A DNA stretch of 64,000 bases, from NCBI GenBank assembly GCA_947466075.1, contig CANIBP010000001.1, positions 248,001-312,000 of the forward strand, written 5' to 3'. The DNA is from Verrucomicrobiaceae bacterium. Lineage in GTDB: Bacteria; Verrucomicrobiota; Verrucomicrobiia; Verrucomicrobiales; Verrucomicrobiaceae. Below the pieces are notes generated by a model that searched no databases, was not told the origin of the DNA, and saw only the letters and a program-made list of their open reading frames with translations. Made by a program: the position numbers and the translations under genes. This document shows, piece after piece, positions 16,814 through 25,364 of the stretch. Positions within the stretch are counted from its first letter, which is position 1, and every line of letters starts with the position of its first letter.

Positions 16814-19120
16814 ATGAAGAAAAACGCTCCGCCAGCCCCCACACCACCATCGTCTTGGCACGCTGGGATCGTCATCGGTGGTGGTGCCTTGGCTTTGGGT
16901 GCGTTAGTCGCCTGGGCTTTGTGGCCGCAGAAAAAATTCACTCCAGTACCGATGACGCTTTCGCTCGCGAAAGCCACGCCATTCACCATGCCGGACGAAA
17001 AAACGACCTTTTCTCAATACGCTGGCTCGCAGAGTTGCCAAGAGTGCCACGCGGATCAATTCACCAAATGGCAAAGTTCGCATCACGGCCTCGCTGAACG
17101 CAAACCAGACCCAAAACTCGACGATCCTGCGTTTGTACCTGAGCGCACCTTCACCCACGGCACACAAACGACTGAAACACGTAAAACCGGCAGCAACTAC
17201 GAACTCATCGCTCTCGGTTTTGGCGACAAGATCACACCCTATCGTGCCGAACGTGTCATCGGCCACGATCCACTGCGCCAGTTCCTCGTTGATGGCGGTA
17301 ACGGCCGTCTGCAAGCCATGGAAGCCTGCCTCGACCCGCGCAAAAACGAGTGGTTTAACGTGTACGGCAACGAAGACCGCAAGCCCGGCGAATGGGGTCA
17401 CTGGACCGGCCGCGGCATGGTGTGGAATCAAATGTGCGCCACCTGCCACAACACTCGACTGCGCAAAAACTACAACGCAGGCACTGACAGCTACAAAACC
17501 ACCATGGCCGAGATGTCCGTGAGCTGCGAATCATGCCATGGGCCAATGAAAACGCACAACGAGTGGCAGCACGCCAATCGTGGCATCAAAGGTGATCCCA
17601 CGCTCGTGAAATGGTCACGTGACCAACACACCGAAAACTGCGCAGGCTGCCATGCACGACGCAGCGAGATCACCGGCGACTTCGTGCCGGGTGAATCGTT
17701 TTGGGATCACCATCAGCTCACCATCACCGATCAGACGGATACGTTTTACCCCGACGGTCAAATTCGCGACGAGAACTACGAGTTCAGTAGTTTCTTCAGC
17801 AGCCGCATGCACAACGCCGGTGTGCGCTGCATGGACTGCCACGACATGCACAGCATGAAAACGATTCTGCCCGGCAATCAGCTCTGCATGCGCTGCCACA
17901 CCCAGGGAGGCTTCCCCAACGCTCCGGTCATCATGCCGGAGGCGCACAGCTTTCATCAAACCGCCAGCACCGGCAATCAATGCGTGAACTGCCACATGCC
18001 GCAGACCGTGTACATGCAGCGCCACCCGCGCCACGACCATGGCTTCACCATTCCTGATCCGCTGCTTACCAAACAGTTCAACGTGCCAAACGCCTGCAAC
18101 AAATGTCACACCGACAAGACCACCGACTGGGCGCTCGAAGCCACGCAGAATTGGTGGGGCGACAAAATGAACCGCAAAACCCGCACGCGGGCCACGCTCA
18201 TCGCCAAAGCACGCCAAGGCGATGCTGAAGTACGAGACGGCCTCGTTGACCTCCTCGGCAGCGATGAAATTCCACATTGGAAAGCCAGTGCCACACTGCT
18301 GTTAGATCGTTGGATTGATCAATCCAGCGTACAAACCGCCGTCACCGCCCAATTGCAGCACACCCACCCCTTGGTGCGCCAGAACGCCATCCGCACGCTC
18401 GAAGCTGTGCTACAAAGTAACTCCATTCGCTCCAGCATCGAACCTTTGCTCAATGATTCCGTGCGTGGTGTTCGGGTTGCTGCCGCCTGGGCCTTGCGTG
18501 ACTCGCTCGATCTCGAATCCGCCGCAGGGAAAGACTTGCAGCACATGCTCAACCTCAATGCCGATCAGCCCAGTGGCCAGATGCAGCTCGCACAGTTCGA
18601 TTTTGCCCGTCGCAACGCATCCTCTGCCATTGAGCACATGGAAACCGCTATTCGCTGGGATCCCAACTCACCGCCGTTCCATCACGACCTTGCAATGATG
18701 TTCAGCACCACCGGCCAAACGCAGCTCGCCGTCGCCAAGCTTCGCGATGCTATCAAGCTCGCACCCAATCAAGCCGAATATCACCACGAACTCGGCCTCG
18801 CCCTTAGCGAAACTGGCGATATGAAAGCCGTGATCGCCTCGCTGCAAGAAGCCGTGCGTCTTGATCCTTCATTCGCCCGGGCTTGGTACAATCTCGGCAT
18901 CGCTAAAAACGGTTTGGGCGATGTTCCTGGCGCTCTCGAAGCCCTGCAACGCGGCGAACTCGCCAATCCCCGCGATCCCGGCATTCCGTATGCGCGTGCT
19001 ACGATCCTCGCTCAACAAGGCCGCAAACCGGAGGCCATCGCCGCGCTTGATCGTGTCCTGAGCATCGCCCCCGGACATGGCGAGGCATTGCAATTGCGCA
19101 CGGCACTGATGCAGCGTTGA
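16814..19120 (+). CDS. Octaheme c-type cytochrome with HEAT and TPR repeats
   Basis: This 768-residue protein has one N-terminal membrane helix (about 18-36). Eight CxxCH motifs lie at about residues 75, 208, 238, 276, 339, 358, 390 and 428, in a cytochrome c554/multiheme layout. A HEAT-like region follows (about 470-565), then four or so TPR units (about 590-765; for example YHHELGLALSETGDMKAVIASLQEA). The heme part faces the periplasm and should carry electrons; the repeats likely bind partners. It is a single gene with no obvious partner oxidoreductase nearby. The family occurs in Planctomycetota and Verrucomicrobiota; the substrate is unknown. Confidence 0.88.
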   Translation: MKKNAPPAPTPPSSWHAGIVIGGGALALGALVAWALWPQKKFTPVPMTLSLAKATPFTMPDEKTTFSQYAGSQSCQECHADQFTKWQSSHHGLAERKPDPKLDDPAFVPERTFTHGTQTTETRKTGSNYELIALGFGDKITPYRAERVIGHDPLRQFLVDGGNGRLQAMEACLDPRKNEWFNVYGNEDRKPGEWGHWTGRGMVWNQMCATCHNTRLRKNYNAGTDSYKTTMAEMSVSCESCHGPMKTHNEWQHANRGIKGDPTLVKWSRDQHTENCAGCHARRSEITGDFVPGESFWDHHQLTITDQTDTFYPDGQIRDENYEFSSFFSSRMHNAGVRCMDCHDMHSMKTILPGNQLCMRCHTQGGFPNAPVIMPEAHSFHQTASTGNQCVNCHMPQTVYMQRHPRHDHGFTIPDPLLTKQFNVPNACNKCHTDKTTDWALEATQNWWGDKMNRKTRTRATLIAKARQGDAEVRDGLVDLLGSDEIPHWKASATLLLDRWIDQSSVQTAVTAQLQHTHPLVRQNAIRTLEAVLQSNSIRSSIEPLLNDSVRGVRVAAAWALRDSLDLESAAGKDLQHMLNLNADQPSGQMQLAQFDFARRNASSAIEHMETAIRWDPNSPPFHHDLAMMFSTTGQTQLAVAKLRDAIKLAPNQAEYHHELGLALSETGDMKAVIASLQEAVRLDPSFARAWYNLGIAKNGLGDVPGALEALQRGELANPRDPGIPYARATILAQQGRKPEAIAALDRVLSIAPGHGEALQLRTALMQR

Positions 19121-19129
19121 ACCGGCGGC

Positions 19130-19768
19130 TCACCCGTCCGCCTTCTTCCATTCCTCGCCCTCTTCGTCGTCATCATCGCCGAAGCCGTCGTCATAAGTTT
19201 CATCATCCTTGCCGGTGCTGATGCCGGCGATGGAGTTGATATCCTCATCGCTCAGTTCCTCGATGTCGTCATCATCGTCATCGCCCTCTTCCTTGGTCGT
19301 GTCGGCAGCTTGTTGTGCCTCAAGGCCCTTCTTTTCGATCTGCGCGAGCGTTTCACTCACATCCTCGACAGTCTCCCAGACTTTTTTTGCCACAAAGATC
19401 GGCGCACTCTGCTGCACTGCCATCGCGATGCTGTCGCTGGGCCGGGCATCGAGTTCGATCATCTTGCGGGTCGTGTGCAGTTCGTTCTCTGCGGAAATAA
19501 TCAGACGCGCATGGAACACGCTGCCATTGATATTGTTGATGATGACCCGCTCCACCTTCGCGCCGAAGGCCAGAAGCAGATGCCCGACGAGGTCATGGGT
19601 AAGCGGGCGTTCTTTTGACACGCCGCGCATGAACATCGAGATCGCCGTGCCAACCGACTCGTCGATGTAGATCACGAAGACCTTGGTCTCATTGCCCAGG
19701 AATACAGCAAAGCTGCCTTCCAGCGGCAACACCGCGCGCACCTGCACTTCGACAACATCCTTGTTCAT
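19130..19768 (-). CDS. Bifunctional nuclease (DUF151/BFN) domain protein with acidic tail
   Basis: This 212-residue protein has an N-terminal BFN domain of about 135 residues (FLGNETKVFVIYIDESVG, HDLVGHLLLAFGAKVERVIINN, IELDARPSDSIAMAVQ). The C-terminus is strongly acidic (DDDDDDIEELSDEDINS, then GFGDDDDEEGEEW). BFN-domain proteins were named for nuclease activity in plants, and bacterial forms occur across many phyla with unclear roles. The acidic tail is much longer than in minimal members and may mimic nucleic acid or bind a basic partner. It is cytosolic and convergent with the octaheme gene. Confidence 0.85.
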   Translation of the reverse strand: MNKDVVEVQVRAVLPLEGSFAVFLGNETKVFVIYIDESVGTAISMFMRGVSKERPLTHDLVGHLLLAFGAKVERVIINNINGSVFHARLIISAENELHTTRKMIELDARPSDSIAMAVQQSAPIFVAKKVWETVEDVSETLAQIEKKGLEAQQAADTTKEEGDDDDDDIEELSDEDINSIAGISTGKDDETYDDGFGDDDDEEGEEWKKADG

Positions 19769-19828
19769 GGGGCCAAACTAAAACCGCGTGCGTGCCGATG
19801 GCAACATGCGCCGTGGGTTTTTCTGCGT

Positions 19829-20398
19829 CTAGAATGGCTTGCCTAGCGCCTTGATGGCCTCACCGCCAAGGCCCAGTTTGAGGTAGCGTCGGGCTAGCTC
19901 AACGTACTTGAGAGCCAGCTTCGCGTTCGCCTGCTGTTCTTCGAGCGAGAGCGCACGCACCACACGTGCGGGCGATCCGAGAACGAGCGATCCTTCGGGA
20001 ACGCTCATGTTTTTCGTCACCAGCGCCCCGGCGGCAATGATGCTGCGCGCGCCGATCTGCGCCCCGTCAAGAATGATCGCCCCCATGCCTACGAGCACTT
20101 CATCGCCAACGTTGCAGGCATGCACCACCGCGCGGTGCCCCACGGTCACGCGCTCGCCCAACACGCAGGCATGATCATCGCTTACATGCAGCACGCTACC
20201 ATCCTGGACATTGCTTTGCGCACCGACGATGATGCGATTGATGTCGCCACGCAACACCGCACCATACCACGCACTGGATTCTGCCTGCATCTCCACTGCG
20301 CCAAGCACGATGGCTCCATTGGCGATAAAAACGCTCTGCGCGACGGATGGTTCCGACTCGGTAAGCAAGAACTTTTTGAGTATTTGATGGTCTTCCAT
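19829..20398 (-). CDS. Gamma-class carbonic anhydrase-like hexapeptide protein
   Basis: This 189-residue left-handed beta-helix protein of the YrdA/CaiE/PaaY group has hexapeptide repeats throughout (IVLGAVEMQ, VLRGDINRIIVGAQSNVQDGSVLHV). Three zinc-ligand histidines are visible: His in VLHVSDDH, VTVGHRAVVH and the adjacent His. The ExxG-like catalytic Glu of Cam is not evident, as in many YrdA proteins, so activity is uncertain. It forms trimers in the cytosol. It is transcribed away from the HU gene across a 136-base region. Confidence 0.85.
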   Translation of the reverse strand: MEDHQILKKFLLTESEPSVAQSVFIANGAIVLGAVEMQAESSAWYGAVLRGDINRIIVGAQSNVQDGSVLHVSDDHACVLGERVTVGHRAVVHACNVGDEVLVGMGAIILDGAQIGARSIIAAGALVTKNMSVPEGSLVLGSPARVVRALSLEEQQANAKLALKYVELARRYLKLGLGGEAIKALGKPF

Positions 20399-20433
20399 GC
20401 CCTTTAGAATCTTGGGTTAAATATTTTTTATGT

Positions 20434-20462
20434 TTGAGAAATCAAGGCGATAGTGCCATAAA
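20434..20462 (+). promoter_or_regulatory. Possible sigma-70-type promoter of the HU gene
   Basis: TTGAGA (20434-20439) and CATAAA (20457-20462) are spaced 17 bases apart, 73 bases before the HU start codon, in an AT-rich pocket of otherwise GC-rich DNA. The -10 match is partial. Confidence 0.35.
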
Positions 20463-20534
20463 ATCACGCCGCTTAACCTGATCTTTCTGGCGCAGACCCG
20501 TATTCATTCCAACAACGAATCCACTCACCCTCTC

Positions 20535-20807
20535 ATGAACAAAGCAGAACTCATTGACGCTGTGCAAAAAAATCTCGGTGGCGACACCTCTAAGCGTGCC
20601 GCTAGCGACGCCCTCGACGCCGTCCTCACCTCTATCGCCAAAGGCGTGAAGACCAGCAACGTACAGCTCATCGGCTTCGGCACCTTCAAGGTCGCCAAGC
20701 GTGCCGCCCGCACCGGTCGCAACCCAAAGACCGGCGTGGCCATGAAAATTAAAGCCTCCAAGACCGTGCGCTTCGTCGCCTCCGCCGCGCTCAAGAAGTC
20801 GCTGTAA
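20535..20807 (+). CDS. HU-family DNA-binding protein
   Basis: This 90-residue protein is full length for HU. It starts MNKAELIDAVQKNLGG, has the dimerisation helices, the LIGFGTFKV signature, and the beta-arm RTGRNPKTG with the intercalating Pro, then KTVRFVASAALKKSL. It is a nucleoid protein that bends DNA. It is monocistronic, with a possible promoter upstream and a strong terminator downstream. Confidence 0.95.
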   Translation: MNKAELIDAVQKNLGGDTSKRAASDALDAVLTSIAKGVKTSNVQLIGFGTFKVAKRAARTGRNPKTGVAMKIKASKTVRFVASAALKKSL

Positions 20808-20826
20808 TCAGCCTCCGTTCCTTTCA

Positions 20827-20859
20827 CCCGCGTTTCGTCTCACGGAGCGCGGGTTTTTT
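20827..20859 (+). terminator. Rho-independent terminator of the HU gene
   Basis: CCCGCG (20827-20832) pairs with CGCGGG (20848-20853), followed by six T (20854-20859). It lies 20 bases after the HU stop codon. Confidence 0.85.
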
Positions 20860-20864
20860 ATGCC

Positions 20865-21155
20865 TCAATCCTTCAGTTCCTGCTCCATCCGCTCGCTCAG
20901 CCACTGCTTGATCATGCTTTGGTAGTTCAGGTAACGGCGACGCGCCACGCGCTTGATGCGGCTCAGCATGCGCGGGTCAAAACGCAGCGTGATCGTGGTG
21001 GACTCGCGCACATCGGCACGGTGGATGGAGGACTGCATCAGCCGGGCATCGAGCTGATGCGCTACCCAGAACTTCACCTCCGCATCCTCAGCATCAAAGG
21101 CAGGCACGTCCTTCCAGGCGCGAATCGGTTTCAAATCAGGTGATACGGTGTCCAT
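20865..21155 (-). CDS. brnA: BrnA-like antitoxin (ribbon-helix-helix)
   Basis: This encodes 96 residues from ATG 21155; a TTG at 21176 would overlap the toxin stop by four bases and add seven residues. The N-terminal part contains VKFWVAHQLDARL, and the C-terminal part is a CopG/BrnA-like ribbon-helix-helix: STTITLRFDPRMLSRIKRVARRRYLNYQSMIKQWLSERM. Antitoxins of this kind bind the BrnT toxin and repress their own promoter. It directly follows the toxin gene, the usual BrnT-BrnA order. Confidence 0.75.
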   Translation of the reverse strand: MDTVSPDLKPIRAWKDVPAFDAEDAEVKFWVAHQLDARLMQSSIHRADVRESTTITLRFDPRMLSRIKRVARRRYLNYQSMIKQWLSERMEQELKD

Positions 21156-21172
21156 GGTCGTGGTGGGTGAAC

Positions 21173-21451
21173 TCAAATATCCTCCGCCTTCTTGCGCTCA
21201 AAGAAATCATGCTCGCCTGGTGTCATCAGCCGCGCGAAGACGACGCGGTAGCGTTTGCCGTCCGTCCAGAATACGCTGAACACCGGCTTGCCCTGCAATG
21301 ACTTGCCCAAGTGGTAGTAGCGAGCCTCCGCCTCCTCGCTCTGGCCATCGGGCAGGAATTTGAGGGCGAATGGATCCTCGAACGACTCCTCGATGTCCTT
21401 CGGCGGGAGTTGCGAAAGATCAAAAGCAGCGCCGAGCCAGTCAAAGTCCAT
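21173..21451 (-). CDS. brnT: BrnT-like toxin (RNase fold)
   Basis: This 92-residue protein matches the BrnT layout: FDWLGAAFDL at the start, SFEDPFALKFLPDG, EAEARYYHLGKSLQGKPVFSVFW, then KRYRVVFARLMTPGEHDFFERKK. BrnT is a RelE-fold ribonuclease that stops translation. The start of FDWD.. is slightly shifted and the residue set is divergent from the Brucella protein, so activity is inferred. The gene precedes the antitoxin in one transcription unit. Confidence 0.75.
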   Translation of the reverse strand: MDFDWLGAAFDLSQLPPKDIEESFEDPFALKFLPDGQSEEAEARYYHLGKSLQGKPVFSVFWTDGKRYRVVFARLMTPGEHDFFERKKAEDI

Positions 21452-21469
21452 GAGGTTGGTTGGGTAGGA

Positions 21470-21847
21470 TTATTTCCGGTATTCGATCAGTTCTATCTCA
21501 TAACCCTCAGGGGCGTCAATGAATGCAAACACGCCGCTCGAACTCGGCGTCGGTCCATCAGAGAGCGGATAACCAAGCTCGGCAGCATGTTTCGCAAACT
21601 CTTCGATGCTCTCCACCTCAAACGCCAGATGGGTCAGATCGCTGCAAAACGTCACCTGCCCGCTGGCCGGATAGCTGCAAATCTCGATGAGTTCTTCGCT
21701 GTTCGGCGTCTGCAAGAACACCAGTTCCGAGCCACGCGGCGACTTGTGGCGGCGCACTTCCTTCAGGCCGAGCACCTGTGTGTAAAAATGGATCGTCTTT
21801 TCGAGATCGTTTACCCGATAGCGGGTGTGGAGGAGTTTTTTGACCAT
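21470..21847 (-). CDS. gloA: Lactoylglutathione lyase (glyoxalase I) family protein
   Basis: This 125-residue single-domain VOC protein is the size of bacterial GloA. Metal ligands are visible: His in LLHTRYRV near the N-terminus, Glu in SEELIEIC, His in DLTHLAFEV and Glu in GYEIELIEY. It would isomerise the methylglyoxal-thiol adduct to the lactoyl thioester in the cytosol. A glyoxalase II is not in the window. It lies 18 bases upstream of the BrnT gene on the same strand and may be cotranscribed with it. Confidence 0.85.
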   Translation of the reverse strand: MVKKLLHTRYRVNDLEKTIHFYTQVLGLKEVRRHKSPRGSELVFLQTPNSEELIEICSYPASGQVTFCSDLTHLAFEVESIEEFAKHAAELGYPLSDGPTPSSSGVFAFIDAPEGYEIELIEYRK

Positions 21848-21919
21848 AACTTACCGTTTATGCCACAGCCTGTCGGCAATGACAAACATCGAATGCCCGT
21901 TTAACTCTGTCATCCCACC

Positions 21920-22678
21920 ATGATCTCCATCGACCTCAAAGGCAAAGTTGCCCTCATCACCGGCGCATCGCAGGGCATCGGCTCTCAAGTCGCCCGAACG
22001 TTTTATCGTGCGGGCGCCACCGTCGTCCTAAATCACCTCGGCACGCCGAGCACCACGGCGGATGCTCAATCACTCGCCGATGAACTCAACCTCGCTCGCA
22101 CCGACAGCGCCAGCATCATCGCCGCCGATGTGGCGCAGCCCGAGCAGGTGCAAACCATGATGGGTGACGTCCAAGCACGCCACGGCGGCCTCGATTACCT
22201 CATCAACAACGCCGCCATCATCAAGGACCGCACCATCGCCAAGATGGGACTCGAAGAATGGGATGCCGTCATCGACGTGAACCTCTCTGGCGTCTTCTAC
22301 TGCTGCAAATACGCCCTCGAAATTATGCGCGATCACGGTGCCATCGTCAGCTTCGGCAGCATCGCTGCCATTCAGGGTTTCTTCGGCCAGGCCAACTACG
22401 CCGCCGCCAAATCCGGTGTGCAGGCCATGATGCGCGTCCTCAGCCGCGAAGCCGCCCGCAAGCAGATCCGCGCCAACGCCATCGCTCCCGGCGTCATCGA
22501 CACCGCCATGGCAGCCACCATTCCCGAGAACGTCCGCGCCGAGATGCTCAAAAACGTCCCGCTCAACCGCTTCGGCACCACCGAGGAAGTCGCGAACGTC
22601 GTGCTCTTTCTCTGCTCACCGCTCGCCAGCTACGTGACGGGCCAAACGATCGAAATTAACGGCGGCTGGAGAGGCTGA
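21920..22678 (+). CDS. SDR dehydrogenase, likely 3-hydroxybutyrate or acetoacetyl-CoA type
   Basis: This 252-residue classical SDR has GASQGIGS (15-22), NNAA (97-100), Ser147 and YAAAK with Tyr160 and Lys164. The C-terminal tail is VTGQTIEINGGW. It is the first gene of a tight operon: its TGA overlaps the next ATG (TGATG). The partners are a CoA-transferase and a thiolase. That context suggests oxidation of 3-hydroxybutyrate to acetoacetate, or the reverse with the CoA thioester. Sequence alone does not separate these from a FabG-type reductase. Confidence 0.82.
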   Translation: MISIDLKGKVALITGASQGIGSQVARTFYRAGATVVLNHLGTPSTTADAQSLADELNLARTDSASIIAADVAQPEQVQTMMGDVQARHGGLDYLINNAAIIKDRTIAKMGLEEWDAVIDVNLSGVFYCCKYALEIMRDHGAIVSFGSIAAIQGFFGQANYAAAKSGVQAMMRVLSREAARKQIRANAIAPGVIDTAMAATIPENVRAEMLKNVPLNRFGTTEEVANVVLFLCSPLASYVTGQTIEINGGWRG

Positions 22679-24138
22679 TGCGTTCTCCTGCCCACCTCAC
22701 CACTGCTGACGAAGCCGTCGCCGCCATTCCGAGCGGTGCCACGGTGGCGGTGAGTGGCTTCGTCGGTGCCGGGCATGCGGAGATGCTCACCTCGGCTCTG
22801 GAGCGCCGCTTTCTTCAAACCGGCACGCCGCGAGACCTCACGCTCTATTATTGTGCGGGTCAGGGAGATCGTGCGGAGCGCGGCATGAACCACCTCGCTC
22901 ATCGCGGCATGCTCAAACGCATCGTCGGTGGCCATTGGAACCTCGCGCCAAAGCTCGGCGCACTCGCGCTGGCGAACGAAGTCGAAGCCTACAACCTGCC
23001 GCAGGGTGTGCTGAGCGTTCTGACGCGTGAGATCGCCGCGAAACGGCCCGGATTGATCACCAAGGTCGGCTTGAACACCTTCATCGACCCCATCCACGGC
23101 GGCGGCAGACTCAATGCGCGCACCACCGAGCCGCTCGTCGAGCGCATCGAGCTGGATGGCGAAACATGGCTGCGCTACAAGCCGATGCCGATTCATGTGG
23201 CACTCATTCGCGCGACGTATGCCGACGCACGCGGCAACCTGAGCATGGAATGCGAAGGCTTGATCAGCGAGCTGCTGCCCATGGCGCAAGCGGCGAAGAA
23301 TCACGGCGGCATCGTCATCGCGCAGGTCGAGAGCGTCGTGGATCAACTGCCAGACCCGAAGTCCGTGCGGGTGCCTGGCCTCCTCGTCGATTACATCGTC
23401 ACATCCGCTGGCATGCAGCACGACCAGACCTTTGGAGAAGTCTTCAACGAAGACTTCGTCGTCACAGGCGACGGGAACTTCGAACTACCCGTCATGCCCG
23501 AGTCCGAGCGCAAACGCATCGGCACACGAGCGCTGCGCGAAATCCGTGAAGGCGACATCGTGAACCTCGGCATCGGCTTGCCCGAAGCGGTGGCGATGGT
23601 TGCCGCAGAAACCGGACGCTTGCAGGAGTTCACGCTCACGGTCGAAAGCGGCCCCACTGGCGGCGTGCCTGCGTCGGGCCTCAGTTTCGGCTGCAGCCAC
23701 TTCCCGGAAGCCGTCATCGACCAGCCATCGCAATTCGACTTCTACGACGGCGGCGGACTCGACATCGCGGTGCTCGGTGCCGTCGAAGTCGATGCCGAGG
23801 GCAGCGTGAACGTCGCCAGCTTCGCGGATCGCTTCGCTGGTGTCGGCGGCTTCGTGAACATTGCCCAAAGCGCCCGCCGCCTCGTCTTCTGCTGCACCTT
23901 CCAGGCAAAGGGGAATGCCAAATTCGTGCGCAAGCTCCAGCATGTTTGCTTTCACGGCCCGTCCGCATTTCAAAACGGCCAGCAGGTGATCTACGTCACC
24001 GAACGCGCCGTGTTTGAACTCACGCCGCATGGCCTGCGCCTCATCGAAATCGCCGCCGGACTCGATTTGCAGCTCGATGTGCTCGATCACATGCAATTCG
24101 CCCCGCAACTCGCCGAAACCATCCGCACCATCCCATGA
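22678..24138 (+). CDS. Fused acyl-CoA:acetate/3-ketoacid CoA-transferase
   Basis: This 486-residue single chain carries both alpha-like (1-240) and beta-like (265-470) halves, as in propionate CoA-transferase/YdiF. The first half has PSGATVAVSGFVGAGH; the second has the catalytic glutamate in LTVESGPTGGVP, preceded by GDIVNLGIGLPE. It would move CoA from an acyl-CoA to acetoacetate or another short acid through a glutamyl-CoA thioester. It overlaps the SDR by one base and the thiolase by four (ATGA), so all three are translated as a unit. Confidence 0.85.
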   Translation: MRSPAHLTTADEAVAAIPSGATVAVSGFVGAGHAEMLTSALERRFLQTGTPRDLTLYYCAGQGDRAERGMNHLAHRGMLKRIVGGHWNLAPKLGALALANEVEAYNLPQGVLSVLTREIAAKRPGLITKVGLNTFIDPIHGGGRLNARTTEPLVERIELDGETWLRYKPMPIHVALIRATYADARGNLSMECEGLISELLPMAQAAKNHGGIVIAQVESVVDQLPDPKSVRVPGLLVDYIVTSAGMQHDQTFGEVFNEDFVVTGDGNFELPVMPESERKRIGTRALREIREGDIVNLGIGLPEAVAMVAAETGRLQEFTLTVESGPTGGVPASGLSFGCSHFPEAVIDQPSQFDFYDGGGLDIAVLGAVEVDAEGSVNVASFADRFAGVGGFVNIAQSARRLVFCCTFQAKGNAKFVRKLQHVCFHGPSAFQNGQQVIYVTERAVFELTPHGLRLIEIAAGLDLQLDVLDHMQFAPQLAETIRTIP

Positions 24139-25277
24139 AACCTGTTTACATCATCGAAGCCAAGCGCACGCCCATCGGCCGTTTCGGCGGCGGCTTAAAA
24201 GCACTCACCGCCGCTGAACTCGGTCACGCACTCGGCGACGCGATGCTGCCGCAAGAACTGCGAGCACACATCCAGCAAGTCATCCTCGGCCAGGTGCTGC
24301 AAGCTGGCACCGGCATGAACGTGGCGCGTCAAATCGGCCTCAAGCTGGGCATTCCTCAAGAAGTGCCCGCGTTCACCGTAAACATGGCTTGTGGCTCGTC
24401 GCTGAAGGCCGTCGCGCTCGCTGCCGATACCATCCTCAGTGGTGAAAACGATCTCGTCCTCGCTGGTGGCGTCGAAATGATGAGCCGTGCGCCGCATTAC
24501 GCCATGGACCTGCGTTTCGGGAAAAAACTCGGCGATTCCTCTCTTCAAGACGCCATGTTCGTCGATGGCCTGACCGACCCCTTGCTCAAAATCGGCATGG
24601 GTGAGACTGCCGAACGCATCGCCGACAAACACGGCATCACCCGCGCCGAGCAGGACGCCTTCGCCGCACTCAGTCAGAGCCGCGTTGCCGCCAGCCGTGC
24701 TGCCTTGAGCCGCGAAATCATCCCAGCGGGCGATTTGACCGAAGATGAGCATCCACGAGCCGACACGACCGTCGAGTCGCTCGCTAAACTCAAGCCCGCC
24801 TTCCGCAAAGACGGCACCGTTACCGCCGGAAACGCCTCCGGCATCAACGATGGCGCTGCCTTGGTCCTGCTGGCCAGCGAGGAGGCCATTTCGCTTCACG
24901 GTTTGAAACCGAAAGCCCGCATCATCGCCAGCGCCGCCGTCGGCTGCGATCCTGCTCTCATGGGTCTCGGCCCCGTCGGCGCGATTCAGAAAGTGTGCAC
25001 TCAAACTGGCTGGAGCCTCGATCAGGTCGATGCCATCGAGATCAACGAAGCCTTCGCCGTCCAAACCCTCGGCTGCGTCAAGGAACTCGGCCTCGACACG
25101 GCCAAGGTTAACCCACGTGGCGGAGCCATCGCCCTCGGCCATCCCATCGGAGCCAGTGGCGCACGCGTTTTGGTCACGCTGCTGCATCATCTCGAAGACC
25201 ATGGCCTGCGTCGCGGCATCGCCAGCCTCTGCATCGGCGGCGGCATGGGCATCGCGATGGCGATTGAGCGGGCTTGA
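24135..25277 (+). CDS. Thiolase (acetyl-CoA C-acetyltransferase)
   Basis: This 380-residue thiolase has nucleophile Cys86 in [10 protein letters not shown], the [10 protein letters not shown] histidine (about 336) and the second cysteine in CIGGGMG (about 366). It splits acetoacetyl-CoA into two acetyl-CoA or catalyses the reverse. As the last gene of the three-gene operon it completes a route from 3-hydroxybutyrate or acetoacetate to acetyl-CoA. No polyhydroxyalkanoate synthase is nearby, which favours catabolism. Confidence 0.92.
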   Translation: MKPVYIIEAKRTPIGRFGGGLKALTAAELGHALGDAMLPQELRAHIQQVILGQVLQAGTGMNVARQIGLKLGIPQEVPAFTVNMACGSSLKAVALAADTILSGENDLVLAGGVEMMSRAPHYAMDLRFGKKLGDSSLQDAMFVDGLTDPLLKIGMGETAERIADKHGITRAEQDAFAALSQSRVAASRAALSREIIPAGDLTEDEHPRADTTVESLAKLKPAFRKDGTVTAGNASGINDGAALVLLASEEAISLHGLKPKARIIASAAVGCDPALMGLGPVGAIQKVCTQTGWSLDQVDAIEINEAFAVQTLGCVKELGLDTAKVNPRGGAIALGHPIGASGARVLVTLLHHLEDHGLRRGIASLCIGGGMGIAMAIERA

Positions 25278-25364
25278 GACAAGATCGCAGCAGTGATCCG
25301 CAAGGAAATTTGCACACCCGGCTTGCACGGCGGCAGCGTATCTCCATGATGAATTCATCCCCAC

